The notes under the pieces were generated by a model. The model saw only the letters and a list, made by a program, of their open reading frames with translations, ran no database searches and had not been told where the DNA came from. A program made the position numbers and the translations under genes. From an uncultured Mycoplasmatales bacterium (GTDB taxonomy: Bacteria > Bacillota_I > Bacilli_A > Mycoplasmatales > Mycoplasmoidaceae): a DNA stretch of 11,943 nt. Where the stretch lies: the NCBI GenBank assembly GCA_910578525.1, contig CAJTRF010000018.1:1-11943 (forward strand). The letters are read 5' to 3'. Below are positions 1 to 7,134 of the stretch, piece by piece (the stretch's first letter is position 1; each line of letters opens with the position of its first letter).

Positions 1-150
1 CTGTTTGGATATATAAAGAATAGGTTAGAAGGACAAGAATTCATTGAAATAATTGAGCAAATTCCAAAAGAGACGGTAATTCGAGTTTTTGAAGAATGGA
101 TGGTTAGATGCCAGAAAGTTATTGATAGCAAAGGAGAATATTGTTGCTAA
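1..150 (+). mobile_element. C-terminal fragment of a Tc1/mariner-IS630 superfamily transposase (5' end outside the window)
   Basis: Frame 1 is open from the window edge to a TAA at 148-150, giving 49 residues. It begins LFGYIKNRLEGQEF, continues IPKETVIRVFEEWM and ends with a GEY motif two residues before the stop. I recognise this as the tail of DDE transposases of the Tc1/mariner-IS630 superfamily, where a conserved LFG.IK element is followed by a helix ending FEEW...R....I...GEY. The catalytic DDE residues would lie upstream and are not visible. G+C is about 32% by count, against roughly 20% in the next 150 bases, so it stands out from its surroundings. Its single Trp is TGG, which is weak evidence because some neighbours also use TGG. 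No terminal inverted repeat could be recognised between this stop and sufC. It may be a bacterial IS, a transfer from a eukaryote, or a contaminating assembly join. Confidence 0.6.
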
Positions 151-174
151 TAAAACATATTTTTATATTATATG

Positions 175-180
175 TATAAT
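175..180 (+). promoter_or_regulatory. Putative -10 box of the suf operon promoter
   Basis: A perfect TATAAT lies 24 nt before the sufC ATG, in the short gap after the transposase fragment. At a 17-nt spacer the -35 position (152-157, AAAACA) is poor, as is common in mycoplasmas. It would give a leader of about 17 nt with no clear Shine-Dalgarno. It is the only good promoter seen for sufCDSUB. Confidence 0.5.
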
Positions 181-204
181 AATAAAAAGATTACATAAAA
201 TAAT

Positions 205-972
205 ATGCTACATAAATTTCAAGTTAAAGATTTAAATAGCCAAATTAATGGTCAAAATTTTATAAAGAATATTAATTTAAACCTTAAAACTGGTGATATA
301 TTAATTGTTTTTGGCCCTAATGGAGCTGGAAAATCATCGCTTCTTAAATCTTTAATGGGACATTATAACTACCCTATTACCAATGGTAAAATTTTATTAG
401 ATAACAAAGATATTACTAATTTACCAACAGATGAAAAAGCAAGATTAGGTTTATTTTATTTTAACCAAAACCCAATGGAACTAGAAGGAGTTCAAATGCT
501 TGAATTCTTTAAGGTAATGACTAAACATCAAAATCAATCATTTATTGATTTCTTTAAGAAGATTAATAATTCAATGAAAGAAGTTGGTCTTAAAAACGAA
601 TTATTAAAAGCTTCAGTAAACGTTGGTATGTCAGGTGGAGAGAAAAAACGTAATGAAATTTTACAATCTATGATCTTAAATCCAAAAATTGTTTTGATTG
701 ATGAAATTGACTCAGGATTAGACTTAGATGCTATTAAAATGGTAACTGATTATATCGATCAAAACAAATCTAAATGAATAACAATCATTGTAAGTCATCA
801 TTTAGACTTTTTAAAGAAGATAAAACACAATAAATCTATCGTTTTGATTGATGGGAAAATAGTTGCTAAAAACCAAAAAGATATTATTAATTACATTAAT
901 AATAACGGTTATAAATCTTTCTTTAAAAAACAACAGTCAAAGACATTGCCAATTGCTTGTTGTAACAAATAA
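205..972 (+). CDS. sufC: SufC, ABC-type ATPase of the SUF iron-sulfur assembly scaffold
   Basis: 255 residues with table 4; the TGA at 775-777 is Trp191. It is the soluble ATPase subunit of the SufBCD complex, which drives the conformational changes needed for Fe-S cluster assembly on SufB. Visible motifs are Walker A GPNGAGKSS at 37-45, the ABC signature SGGEKKR at 143-149, Walker B VLIDE ending with the catalytic Glu at 167, the D-loop SGLD at 170-173, and the switch histidine in VSHH at 196-199. The SGGEKKR form of the signature and the DEIDSGLDLDA run are typical of SufC rather than of transporter ATPases. The usual SufC length is about 250. The tail ends in CCNK, a Cys pair that I cannot assign a role. 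It is the first gene of the operon; sufD starts 1 nt after its stop. Reading TGA as stop would cut off the switch region. Confidence 0.95.
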
Positions 973-973
973 A

Positions 974-1579
974 ATGATCAAAAATAAATCATTAATTTTA
1001 GACGAAAATAAAGCTCAAAAAATCACTAAAAAAATTAATGATAATTTTTTAATTGTTTTAAATGATTTAAATGATAAAAATATTAATAAAACTATTCATT
1101 TAGACTTTGCTAAAAACAGTGTTTGTAAAATCTATTGCATTATTGTTAACTTTAATAACCTAAAAGAATATGTTTTAAATTTAAATCAAGATTTAAATTC
1201 ACATGCAGATATCAAAGTAAAAATCTTTGGTTTTAAAAATTCATATACTAAGGTATTGATAAATAGTAATATTCCTAAAAACGCTCAAAAAACATACTTA
1301 AACCAAGAAATTAATGGGTATTTATTTTCAGATGATGCAACAATTTTAGCTACCCCTTCAATGAATATTTCTAATAACAAAATTGTTGCTAATCACTCTG
1401 TAAATGTTGGTTCAATTAACCCTGAAAAATTATTTTATTTAATGTCTCGTGGGATTACAAAAAAATCAGCAATTAATTTGTTAATTAAATCTGAATATCA
1501 ATATTTAAAAGATTTAAATATTTCTAATGCTAAACAATACTATAAAAAAGTGGATAATAAGATTAGTAAAAACATTTAA
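974..1579 (+). CDS. sufD: SufD-like scaffold protein, short form
   Basis: 201 residues, against roughly 400 or more for typical SufD. The C-terminal half carries the family signature: a P-S-M-N-I segment, then NKIVANHSVNVG with the conserved histidine at 141, then LFYLMSRGITKKSA, matching the SufB/SufD ending (H.A..G, lFYL.sRGi....A). The N-terminal part (about 1-70) is Lys/Asn-rich and not recognisable. In the family SufD pairs with SufB in a SufBC2D complex, and this histidine lies at the SufB-SufD interface implicated in cluster formation. ATG974 is chosen because it lies 1 nt after the sufC stop. The frame is open back to 863, but that stretch lies inside sufC and has no homology. Position between sufC and sufS matches the sufCDSUB order of Bacillus and supports the call. 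Whether the short form is functional is inferred. Confidence 0.82.
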   Translation: MIKNKSLILDENKAQKITKKINDNFLIVLNDLNDKNINKTIHLDFAKNSVCKIYCIIVNFNNLKEYVLNLNQDLNSHADIKVKIFGFKNSYTKVLINSNIPKNAQKTYLNQEINGYLFSDDATILATPSMNISNNKIVANHSVNVGSINPEKLFYLMSRGITKKSAINLLIKSEYQYLKDLNISNAKQYYKKVDNKISKNI

Positions 1580-1581
1580 CA

Positions 1582-2808
1582 ATGGCAAAGATTAAATTAA
1601 CAAATTACAAGAAAGATTTTCCTTGATTTAATAACAACAAAAATTACACATACTTGGATAGTGCTGCTACTGCATTAAAACCAAAATGTGTAATAGATGC
1701 TATTGTTGATTATTATTCAAATGTAGGAACTAATCCACACAACACTGATTCTTCATTTAGTTACAACATTTATAAAAATGTTGAAGTAGATATTAGAACA
1801 AAATTAGCTAATTATTTCAAATGTGAATCATCTGAAATAATTTACACTTCAGGCGCTACTGAATCATTGTGTTTATTTGCTTTTGGATTAACTAAATTTT
1901 TAAATAAAAATGATGAAGTTTTATTAACTAGTCATGAACATACCTCTAATATCATTCCATGACTACAAGTAAATAAACAACACGATTTTAAAATTAAAAT
2001 TGTAGATTTTAAAAATTCCATTCCTAATGAACAAAAAATCATTAATAGTGTTTCCAAAAATACCAAAGTTTTAAGTTTTTGCAACGTTTCTAATTTATAT
2101 GGATATGAATTAAATGTAGCAAAGATTTCTAAAGCTGTTAGAAAGATTAATAAAAACATTATCATTATTGTTGATGCTGCACAAGCAGTTAGCCATCATG
2201 TAATTAATTTAAAATCATGAAACATTGATTTTATGGCGGCTAGTGCTCATAAAATGTTTGGTCCAACCGGAATTGGATGTGCGTACATAAACAAAAAATG
2301 ATTAGATAAGTTAGATCCAATCAAACTTGGTGGTTCTATGAATGCTGAAGTTACAAAAGAAAATTTTACATATGCACAAGCTCCTTACAAGTTTGAAGGT
2401 GGAACATTAAATGTTTCTGGTATCATCGGATGAGGCGCAGCTATTGATTACATCAATAAAATAGGAATTGATAACATTAATAAGCGAATCAAATTATTAA
2501 AATCATATGCTGATAGTAAATTAAAAACTATCAAGAATTTAAATTATTACAATTTATCAATTCCTGCACCAACGATGATCTTTAATTTTAAAAATGTTCA
2601 TTCTCAAGATTTAGCTAGTTATCTTGGTAATAAAAACATTATTGTAAGATCTGGGCTATCATGTTCTAAACTAATTGGATGCTCTACAGGAATAGATTCA
2701 TATGTTAGAGCATCATTAGCATTTTATAATGATTATCAAGACATTGATAATTTATACAATGCTCTTAAAAAATTTAAGAAAGGAGATGAATTGGACCATG
2801 TCCTTTAA
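1582..2808 (+). CDS. sufS: SufS, group II cysteine desulfurase (PLP enzyme)
   Basis: 408 residues, the normal SufS length, once in-frame TGA codons are read as Trp (first at residue 15). It converts cysteine to alanine and holds the sulfur as a persulfide for SufU. Motifs in order: YLDSAATALKP at 24-34 (substrate/PLP N-terminal motif), HEHTSNIIPW, the PLP-contacting DAAQAVSHH with Asp198 and Gln201, the Schiff-base lysine 224 in SAHKMFGPTG, and the catalytic cysteine 361 in VRSGLSC, followed by RASLAFYN typical of SufS. The position of the catalytic Cys and the neighbouring sufU make SufS rather than IscS/NifS the best call. The start lies 2 nt after the sufD stop and has no visible Shine-Dalgarno, so coupled translation is likely. 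It overlaps sufU by 11 nt. Confidence 0.95.
2779..2785 (+). promoter_or_regulatory. Shine-Dalgarno sequence for sufU inside the sufS 3' end
   Basis: AAAGGAG is the only strong Shine-Dalgarno match noted at a gene start in this window. It lies 12 nt before the ATG at 2798, a little longer than ideal. The other in-frame ATG (2786) touches the site directly and is too close, so this helps fix the sufU start at 2798. Confidence 0.6.
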
Positions 2809-3244
2809 TGAAGATAAAGACATAAGAAGAATGATTATTTTGGAACATTATGAAAATCCGAAATATTTTGTTAGTGAAAAACAAAAAATCGATTCTTCTT
2901 ATCAATCATTTAATAATAATTCTCCAACATGTATTGATAATATTACAGCTTATGTTAAACTCAATAAAGATAAGATTGCCGATATTAAATTACAAGGGAT
3001 AGGATGTGCTATTGCTACAAGTTCAACAGACATTATGGCTAGTATGTTAATAGGAAAATCTATTAAACAAGCTAACCAAACGATTAATAATTATTTGGAT
3101 ATGATTGCTCAAAAGAAATTTGATGAAAAACAATTGCAAGATTTATACGTCTTTAGCAATGTTAATAAACAAGCTAATAGAATTAATTGTGCAAAGGTTG
3201 GCATTCTTGCTATAAAAAACGCTTTAAATAATGACAAAAAATAA
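2798..3244 (+). CDS. sufU: SufU, zinc-dependent sulfurtransferase / IscU-like protein
   Basis: 148 residues, the normal SufU length. It takes persulfide sulfur from SufS and delivers it to the SufBCD scaffold. The three conserved cysteines are present: Cys45 in SPTCID with Asp47 two residues on (the C-x-D pair), Cys70 in GIGCAIATSS, and Cys131 in RINCAKVG. In Bacillus SufU this C-D-C-C set binds zinc and exchanges ligands with SufS; the spacing here is almost the same. The N-terminus contains EHYENPKYF, matching the family's HY.nPr motif. It uses ATG2798, served by the AAAGGAG at 2779. It overlaps the end of sufS by 11 nt and the start of sufB by 14 nt. Confidence 0.94.
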   Translation: MSFNEDKDIRRMIILEHYENPKYFVSEKQKIDSSYQSFNNNSPTCIDNITAYVKLNKDKIADIKLQGIGCAIATSSTDIMASMLIGKSIKQANQTINNYLDMIAQKKFDEKQLQDLYVFSNVNKQANRINCAKVGILAIKNALNNDKK

Positions 3245-4619
3245 TTTTAATAAAAAATACCAATATGGTTTTAAAGATGTTAATAAACCTTTAGTGCAAT
3301 TAAAAAAAGGTTTATCAGTTGATGTAATTAAAACTATTTCAAAAATTAAAAACGAACCAAAATGAATGGCTGATAATCGTCTTAAAGCTTTTCAAGTATT
3401 TAAGAAGATTAAAAATCCTAAATGAGGACCAAATTTAAGTTTTATTAACTTTGATGATTACATTTACTATTCATCAGTTATTACAGGTGGTTATAAAACT
3501 GATTGAAATGAAATCCCAGACAATGTCAAAAATACTTTTAAAAAATTAAATATTTCAGATGAACATGCAAAAGTGTTGTCTGGAGTTAATGATCAATACG
3601 ATTCAGAGAATGTTTATCATTCATTAGAAAAAGAACTTCAAAAAAAACATGTTATTTTTTCTAACATTGAAACAGCAATTAAAGAACACCCTGAATTAGT
3701 AAAAAAATATTTTGGAAAGCTTGTTCCTATGACTGATAACAAATATGCAGCACTAAATACTGCCGTTTGATCAGGTGGAAGTTTTTTATACGTTCCTAAG
3801 AACGTAAAATTAGACAAACCTTTACAATCTTATTTTCGAATCAATACAAAGTCTGTAGGACAATTTGAAAGAACATTAATTATTATCGACGAAGGAGCAA
3901 CAGCTCATTATGTAGAAGGATGTACTGCTCCAATTTATGATAAAAACAATTTACATGCAGCTGTTGTAGAAGTGTTTGTAGAAAAGAATGCTAAGTTTAG
4001 ATATTCTACAATTCAAAACTGATCAGACAATGTTTTAAATTTAGTTACTAAAAGAGCACGTGTAGAAGAAAATGCAGTTATGGAATGAATTGATGGAAAC
4101 TTAGGTAGTGGTCTAAATATGAAATACCCTGCAACTTATTTAGTTGGTAAAAATGCTTCTAGCAAATGTATTAGTATTGCAGTGTCTCATAAAGGAGTGA
4201 TCCAAGACACAGGTGCCAAAATGATTCATCTTGCACCTAATACTAAGTCTTTAATTATTTCTAAATCTATTGCTCACAGTGGGGGAGAGGCAAACTATCG
4301 TGGTTTAGTAAACATTACTAAAAATGCTCCATATAGTATGGCTACTGTTACCTGTGATACTTTGATATTGGACTCAATATCAAAGAGTGATACCATTCCT
4401 ACTGAAATCATTGCTAATAAAACATCTTTTTTAAAACACGAAGCTAAAGTTACAGATTTAGATAAAGAAAAAATGTTTTATTTGAATTCTCGTGGAATTA
4501 ACGAAGAAGATGCAAAGCATCTACTTGTGTTAGGATTTATGGAAGAATTTATTAATGAACTTCCGATGGAATATGCTGTTGAATTAAACAGGTTATTAAA
4601 ACAAGATTTAACCAATTAA
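3231..4619 (+). CDS. sufB: SufB, Fe-S cluster scaffold subunit
   Basis: 462 residues, full family length, with several in-frame TGA read as Trp (KNEPKW, NPKWGP, VWSGGS, IQNWSD, VMEWID). SufB is the subunit of SufBCD on which the nascent cluster is built. The N-terminus has KNEPKWMADNRLKAF, a hallmark of the family. The middle is the right-handed beta-helix core (GGSFLYVPKNV, EGATAHYVEGCTAP). The C-terminus has YRGLVNI, Cys375 in TCDTL, His403-Glu404 in KHEAKV and FYLNSRGINEEDA. By alignment with E. coli SufB these correspond to the conserved Cys (405) and Glu (434) used in cluster formation. It ends ELPMEYAVELNRLLK, as usual. The ATG overlaps sufU by 14 nt. It is the last gene of the operon; its end overlaps the convergent yigZ by 12 nt. 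Confidence 0.95.
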
Positions 4620-5189
4620 TAAATAATTTTTATTAATTAAGTTTGCTTTAGATTGTTTTAAAATTAAACTATTTTCTTTGTTTTCATAAACAAAGAAAGA
4701 AACTTCTTCATCAAATTCTTTTTTAATAATAGAATTATTAAAAAGATTTTGGTATTTCTTTATTTGTTCATACGGGAAATTTATTTTGTATAAACTTACC
4801 ATTTCTGCTTTTATCAATTTGTTAGAATTAATTAATTTTTCTGATAAGTTACTAAATGCCTCTTTTAAAGGACCTACTCCAAATTTGATTCCACCAAAAT
4901 ATCTAATGATAACTATCATACAATAAGATAAATTATGTTTTTTCATATTGTTATATATAGGAAAACCAGCAGTTTTATTAGGCTCTCCATCGTCAGAATA
5001 ATAAAACTCTTCTTGATTATTACCAAGAATATAACTATAACAAATGTGGCTTGCATCATGATAATCTTGGTGCAACTGTTTTAAAATTTCTTTAACTTTG
5101 TTAGAATCGTCAATATTAAATGCCAGACAAATAAATTTTGACTTATTGATTGTTCCTTTATAAGATTTATTTGTTTTAAAACAAAACAT
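4608..5189 (-). CDS. yigZ: YigZ/IMPACT family protein (UPF0029)
   Basis: 193 residues from ATG5189. The N-terminal IMPACT domain has INKSKF at 14-19, DASHICYSY at 45-53, SDDGEP at 65-70 followed by TAGFP, and RYFGG at 96-100 with GIKFGVGPL, all family hallmarks. The C-terminal part (about 125-193) fits the small alpha/beta domain usually attached in bacterial YigZ. The bacterial biochemical role is not settled; the eukaryotic relative IMPACT regulates Gcn2, and no such role is implied here. The frame can be extended to a TTG at 5217-5219, but the ATG start fits the family N-terminus and has a TATAAT just upstream. It sits alone on the minus strand, divergent from proS (59-nt gap) and convergent with sufB (12-nt overlap). 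Confidence 0.9.
   Translation of the reverse strand: MFCFKTNKSYKGTINKSKFICLAFNIDDSNKVKEILKQLHQDYHDASHICYSYILGNNQEEFYYSDDGEPNKTAGFPIYNNMKKHNLSYCMIVIIRYFGGIKFGVGPLKEAFSNLSEKLINSNKLIKAEMVSLYKINFPYEQIKKYQNLFNNSIIKKEFDEEVSFFVYENKENSLILKQSKANLINKNYLLIG
4614..4638. terminator. Possible bidirectional terminator between sufB and yigZ
   Basis: AATTAATAAA at 4614-4623 is the exact reverse complement of TTTATTAATT at 4629-4638, with a 5-nt loop. The perfect 10-bp stem spans the sufB stop codon and the last codons of the convergent gene. It is entirely A+T, so its folding strength is modest, and such repeats arise easily in this base composition. Its position exactly between two converging genes is the main support. 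Confidence 0.35.
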
Positions 5190-5195
5190 AGTTTT

Positions 5196-5201
5196 ATTAT
5201 A
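5196..5201 (-). promoter_or_regulatory. Putative -10 box for yigZ, very close to the ATG
   Basis: Perfect TATAAT on the minus strand, ending 6 nt before the ATG at 5189. Transcription would start at about the ATG, predicting a leaderless mRNA. No convincing -35 at a 16-18 nt spacing. Confidence 0.45.
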
Positions 5202-5232
5202 AATACTAATAAATATCAAAATAATTCTTATA

Positions 5233-5238
5233 TATAAT
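5233..5238 (+). promoter_or_regulatory. Putative -10 box for proS, 10 nt before the ATG
   Basis: Perfect TATAAT in the divergent yigZ-proS gap, 10 nt before ATG5249. The predicted leader is only a few nucleotides and has no room for a Shine-Dalgarno. The -35 region is poor. The site closely resembles the one before cdaA. Confidence 0.5.
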
Positions 5239-5248
5239 TATTTAATAT

Positions 5249-6667
5249 ATGTCTAATTCAAAAATAGTACCACTAGAGAAAGACTTTGCTAAGTGGTACA
5301 CTAGTGTTATAGAAAGTGCTAAATTAGTTTCCTATTCATCTATTAAAGGGACAATGATTTATCGTCCAAATGGTTGAGCTATTTGAACTAACATTCAAAA
5401 AGAATTAGATAAGAGATTTAAGAAAATTGATGTTTTAAACGTTCAACTACCTTTGTTTATTAAATTATCAGATTTTACTAAAGAAGCTGAACATGTAGAA
5501 GGTTTTGCTCCTGAAGTATTTATGGTAACTAAAAAAGGAAAAGAGGATCTTGTTGATCCTTATGTAGTTAGACCAACTTCAGAAGTATTATTTTGTAATT
5601 ATTTTAAATCTATCACTAATTCTTATCGTGATTTACCTATTAAGGTAAATCAATGATGTAGTGTTTTTAGAGCTGAAAAAAACACTAAACCTTTTTTAAG
5701 AACTAGCGAGTTCTTTTGAAATGAATTACATACAATTCATTCATCAAAACAAGAAGCGTTTGCTTCTACTGTAGAATGTATTAATCTTTACAAAGACTTT
5801 GTAGAAAATTTTTTATGCATTCCAACATTAATGGGACAAAAAACAGAAGGAGAAAGATTTGCTGGTGCAGACAATACCTTCACAATTGAAACAATTATGA
5901 AAGATGGTCAATGCTTGCAAGCAGGAACTAGTCATTATTTAGGTCAAAATTTTTCTAAAACATATGATATCAAATTTACCAACAAAGATAATCAACTAGA
6001 ATATGTTTATCAAACTTCAGTTGGTTTATCAACAAGAATCATTGGAGCAATCATTATGTCCCATGCAGATAATGATGGATTAGTATTACCTTTTGGTGTA
6101 GCACCAACTCAAGTTGCAATATTACCAATTGGTTCTGACAAGAATCCAATTATTTTAAATAAAGCCAAAGAATTAGCAGATCAATTAAGTAAACAGTATT
6201 CTGTTTACTTAGATGATTCAAATAAATCATTTGGATTTAAAATTTCTGAACAAGAAATAAATGGGACTCCTATTTGTTTAGTTTTAGGTGCAAAAGAATT
6301 AGAAAACAATTGTGTCACAGTTATTACAAGAGTTTCAAAAGAAAAAACTCAAATGTCAATAGATCAAGTTGCTAATTCAATTGAAAGTTTGTCAATTGAA
6401 TACAACAAACAATTATTTTCTACTGCAAAGCAAAGAATGGATCAGTCAATTGTAAAAGCTAACACTTTTGAAGAAGTGTTAAGTATTGTTAATGATCACA
6501 AAGTGGCATTAGCTCCTTGAGGTGGAACGCCGGAAGAAGAAAAAATGTTAAAGGTTAAATCTAATGGAATTACTCCAAGATGCATTCATTCAGAAATCTC
6601 TGGAGCAAAATGTTTCTTTACAGGTAAACCTGCAAAGAACTTAGTTTACTTTGGAAGGGCATATTAA
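5249..6667 (+). CDS. proS: Prolyl-tRNA synthetase, archaeal/eukaryotic type
   Basis: 472 residues. It attaches proline to tRNA-Pro in the cytoplasm. The class II synthetase motifs of the compact ProRS form are visible: RPTSE at 108-112, the motif 2 strand FRAE...RTSEFFWNELHTIH at 140-163, AGTSHYLGQNF at 225-235, and motif 3 GLSTRIIGA at 259-267 followed by HADNDGLVLP. The anticodon-binding domain starts near VAPTQVAILPIG. The C-terminal domain ends KPAKNLVYFGRAY, matching the family terminus (..vyfArsY). The bacterial editing (INS) insertion is absent, as in this type and in other mycoplasmas. Odd point: the zinc-site cysteines of the C-terminal domain look partly lost (PWGGTPEEE where family members have PWCG..eCE, and CFFTG in place of C..C-G). 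The start is fixed by the adjacent -10 box and family length. Two membrane-protein genes follow at 1-nt gaps, probably in the same transcript. Confidence 0.95.
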
Positions 6668-6668
6668 A

Positions 6669-7133
6669 ATGATCAAACCTGATAAGTTAATACACATTCA
6701 TTACAACAAACGAAATAGAATAATTTTTAGTCTAACATACACTTTAATTTTTTGCATTTTATTTGTTTTGATAATCAGCGCATCTATCATGTGTGTTAAA
6801 GGTGTACAATTTCCAAATAGTGGAAAAGATGATTTTGATCCATCTCATAAAGGATGATATGTATCAAACAATTTGTTATTTGGGTTTGGTATCACTTTAT
6901 TTGTTTTAACATTGATATTAGGAATTTTCCTTTCTTTTTATCTTGTTTACTTATTTAAAGCTAGTCAAGCTTTGTATTTTAATACAAACAAATATAAAAA
7001 TAATGTTAAAAAATACGAAGGTATTAATTTAACAAAATATTCAAAAAAACAACTTAAATGACTTTATAAGCTAAAATACATCAATAAAAACGATTATCTT
7101 GTCACTAAAGCAAATTTAAAAAAGAAAAAATAA
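6669..7133 (+). CDS. Two-pass membrane protein of unknown function
   Basis: 154 residues with two in-frame TGA read as Trp (residue 63 and near 131). I do not recognise the family. Residues 1-17 are polar and basic. A first hydrophobic helix spans about 18-43. A short outside loop (44-68) contains Gly, Asp, Pro and Ser. A second helix spans about 69-96. The last 58 residues are Lys/Tyr/Asn-rich and end in a lysine run (KANLKKKK). The positive-inside rule predicts both ends in the cytoplasm. There is no signal peptidase or lipobox site. It starts 1 nt after proS and ends 1 nt before the next membrane-protein gene, so all three are probably co-transcribed. A functional link to the following gene or to c-di-AMP is conceivable but is only inferred from position. 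Confidence 0.8.
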
Positions 7134-7134
7134 A

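Noticed and set aside
863..973. Longer N-terminus for sufD
   Set aside because: The frame is open upstream of 974, but it lies over the conserved end of sufC in another frame and shows no SufD similarity. ATG974 directly after the sufC stop fits the operon spacing.
1932..2165. Minus-strand open frame of 77 codons
   Set aside because: It lies wholly antisense to a conserved part of sufS, has no recognisable motif and no start signal, and is a by-product of the A+T-rich coding strand.
1654..2808. sufS as several broken pieces
   Set aside because: The apparent breaks are all TGA codons in one frame. With TGA as Trp the gene is continuous and has every catalytic residue.
5190..5219. TTG start extending yigZ by 10 codons
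   Set aside because: It would place the -10 box inside the gene, and the extra residues match nothing in the family. The ATG at 5189 fits better.
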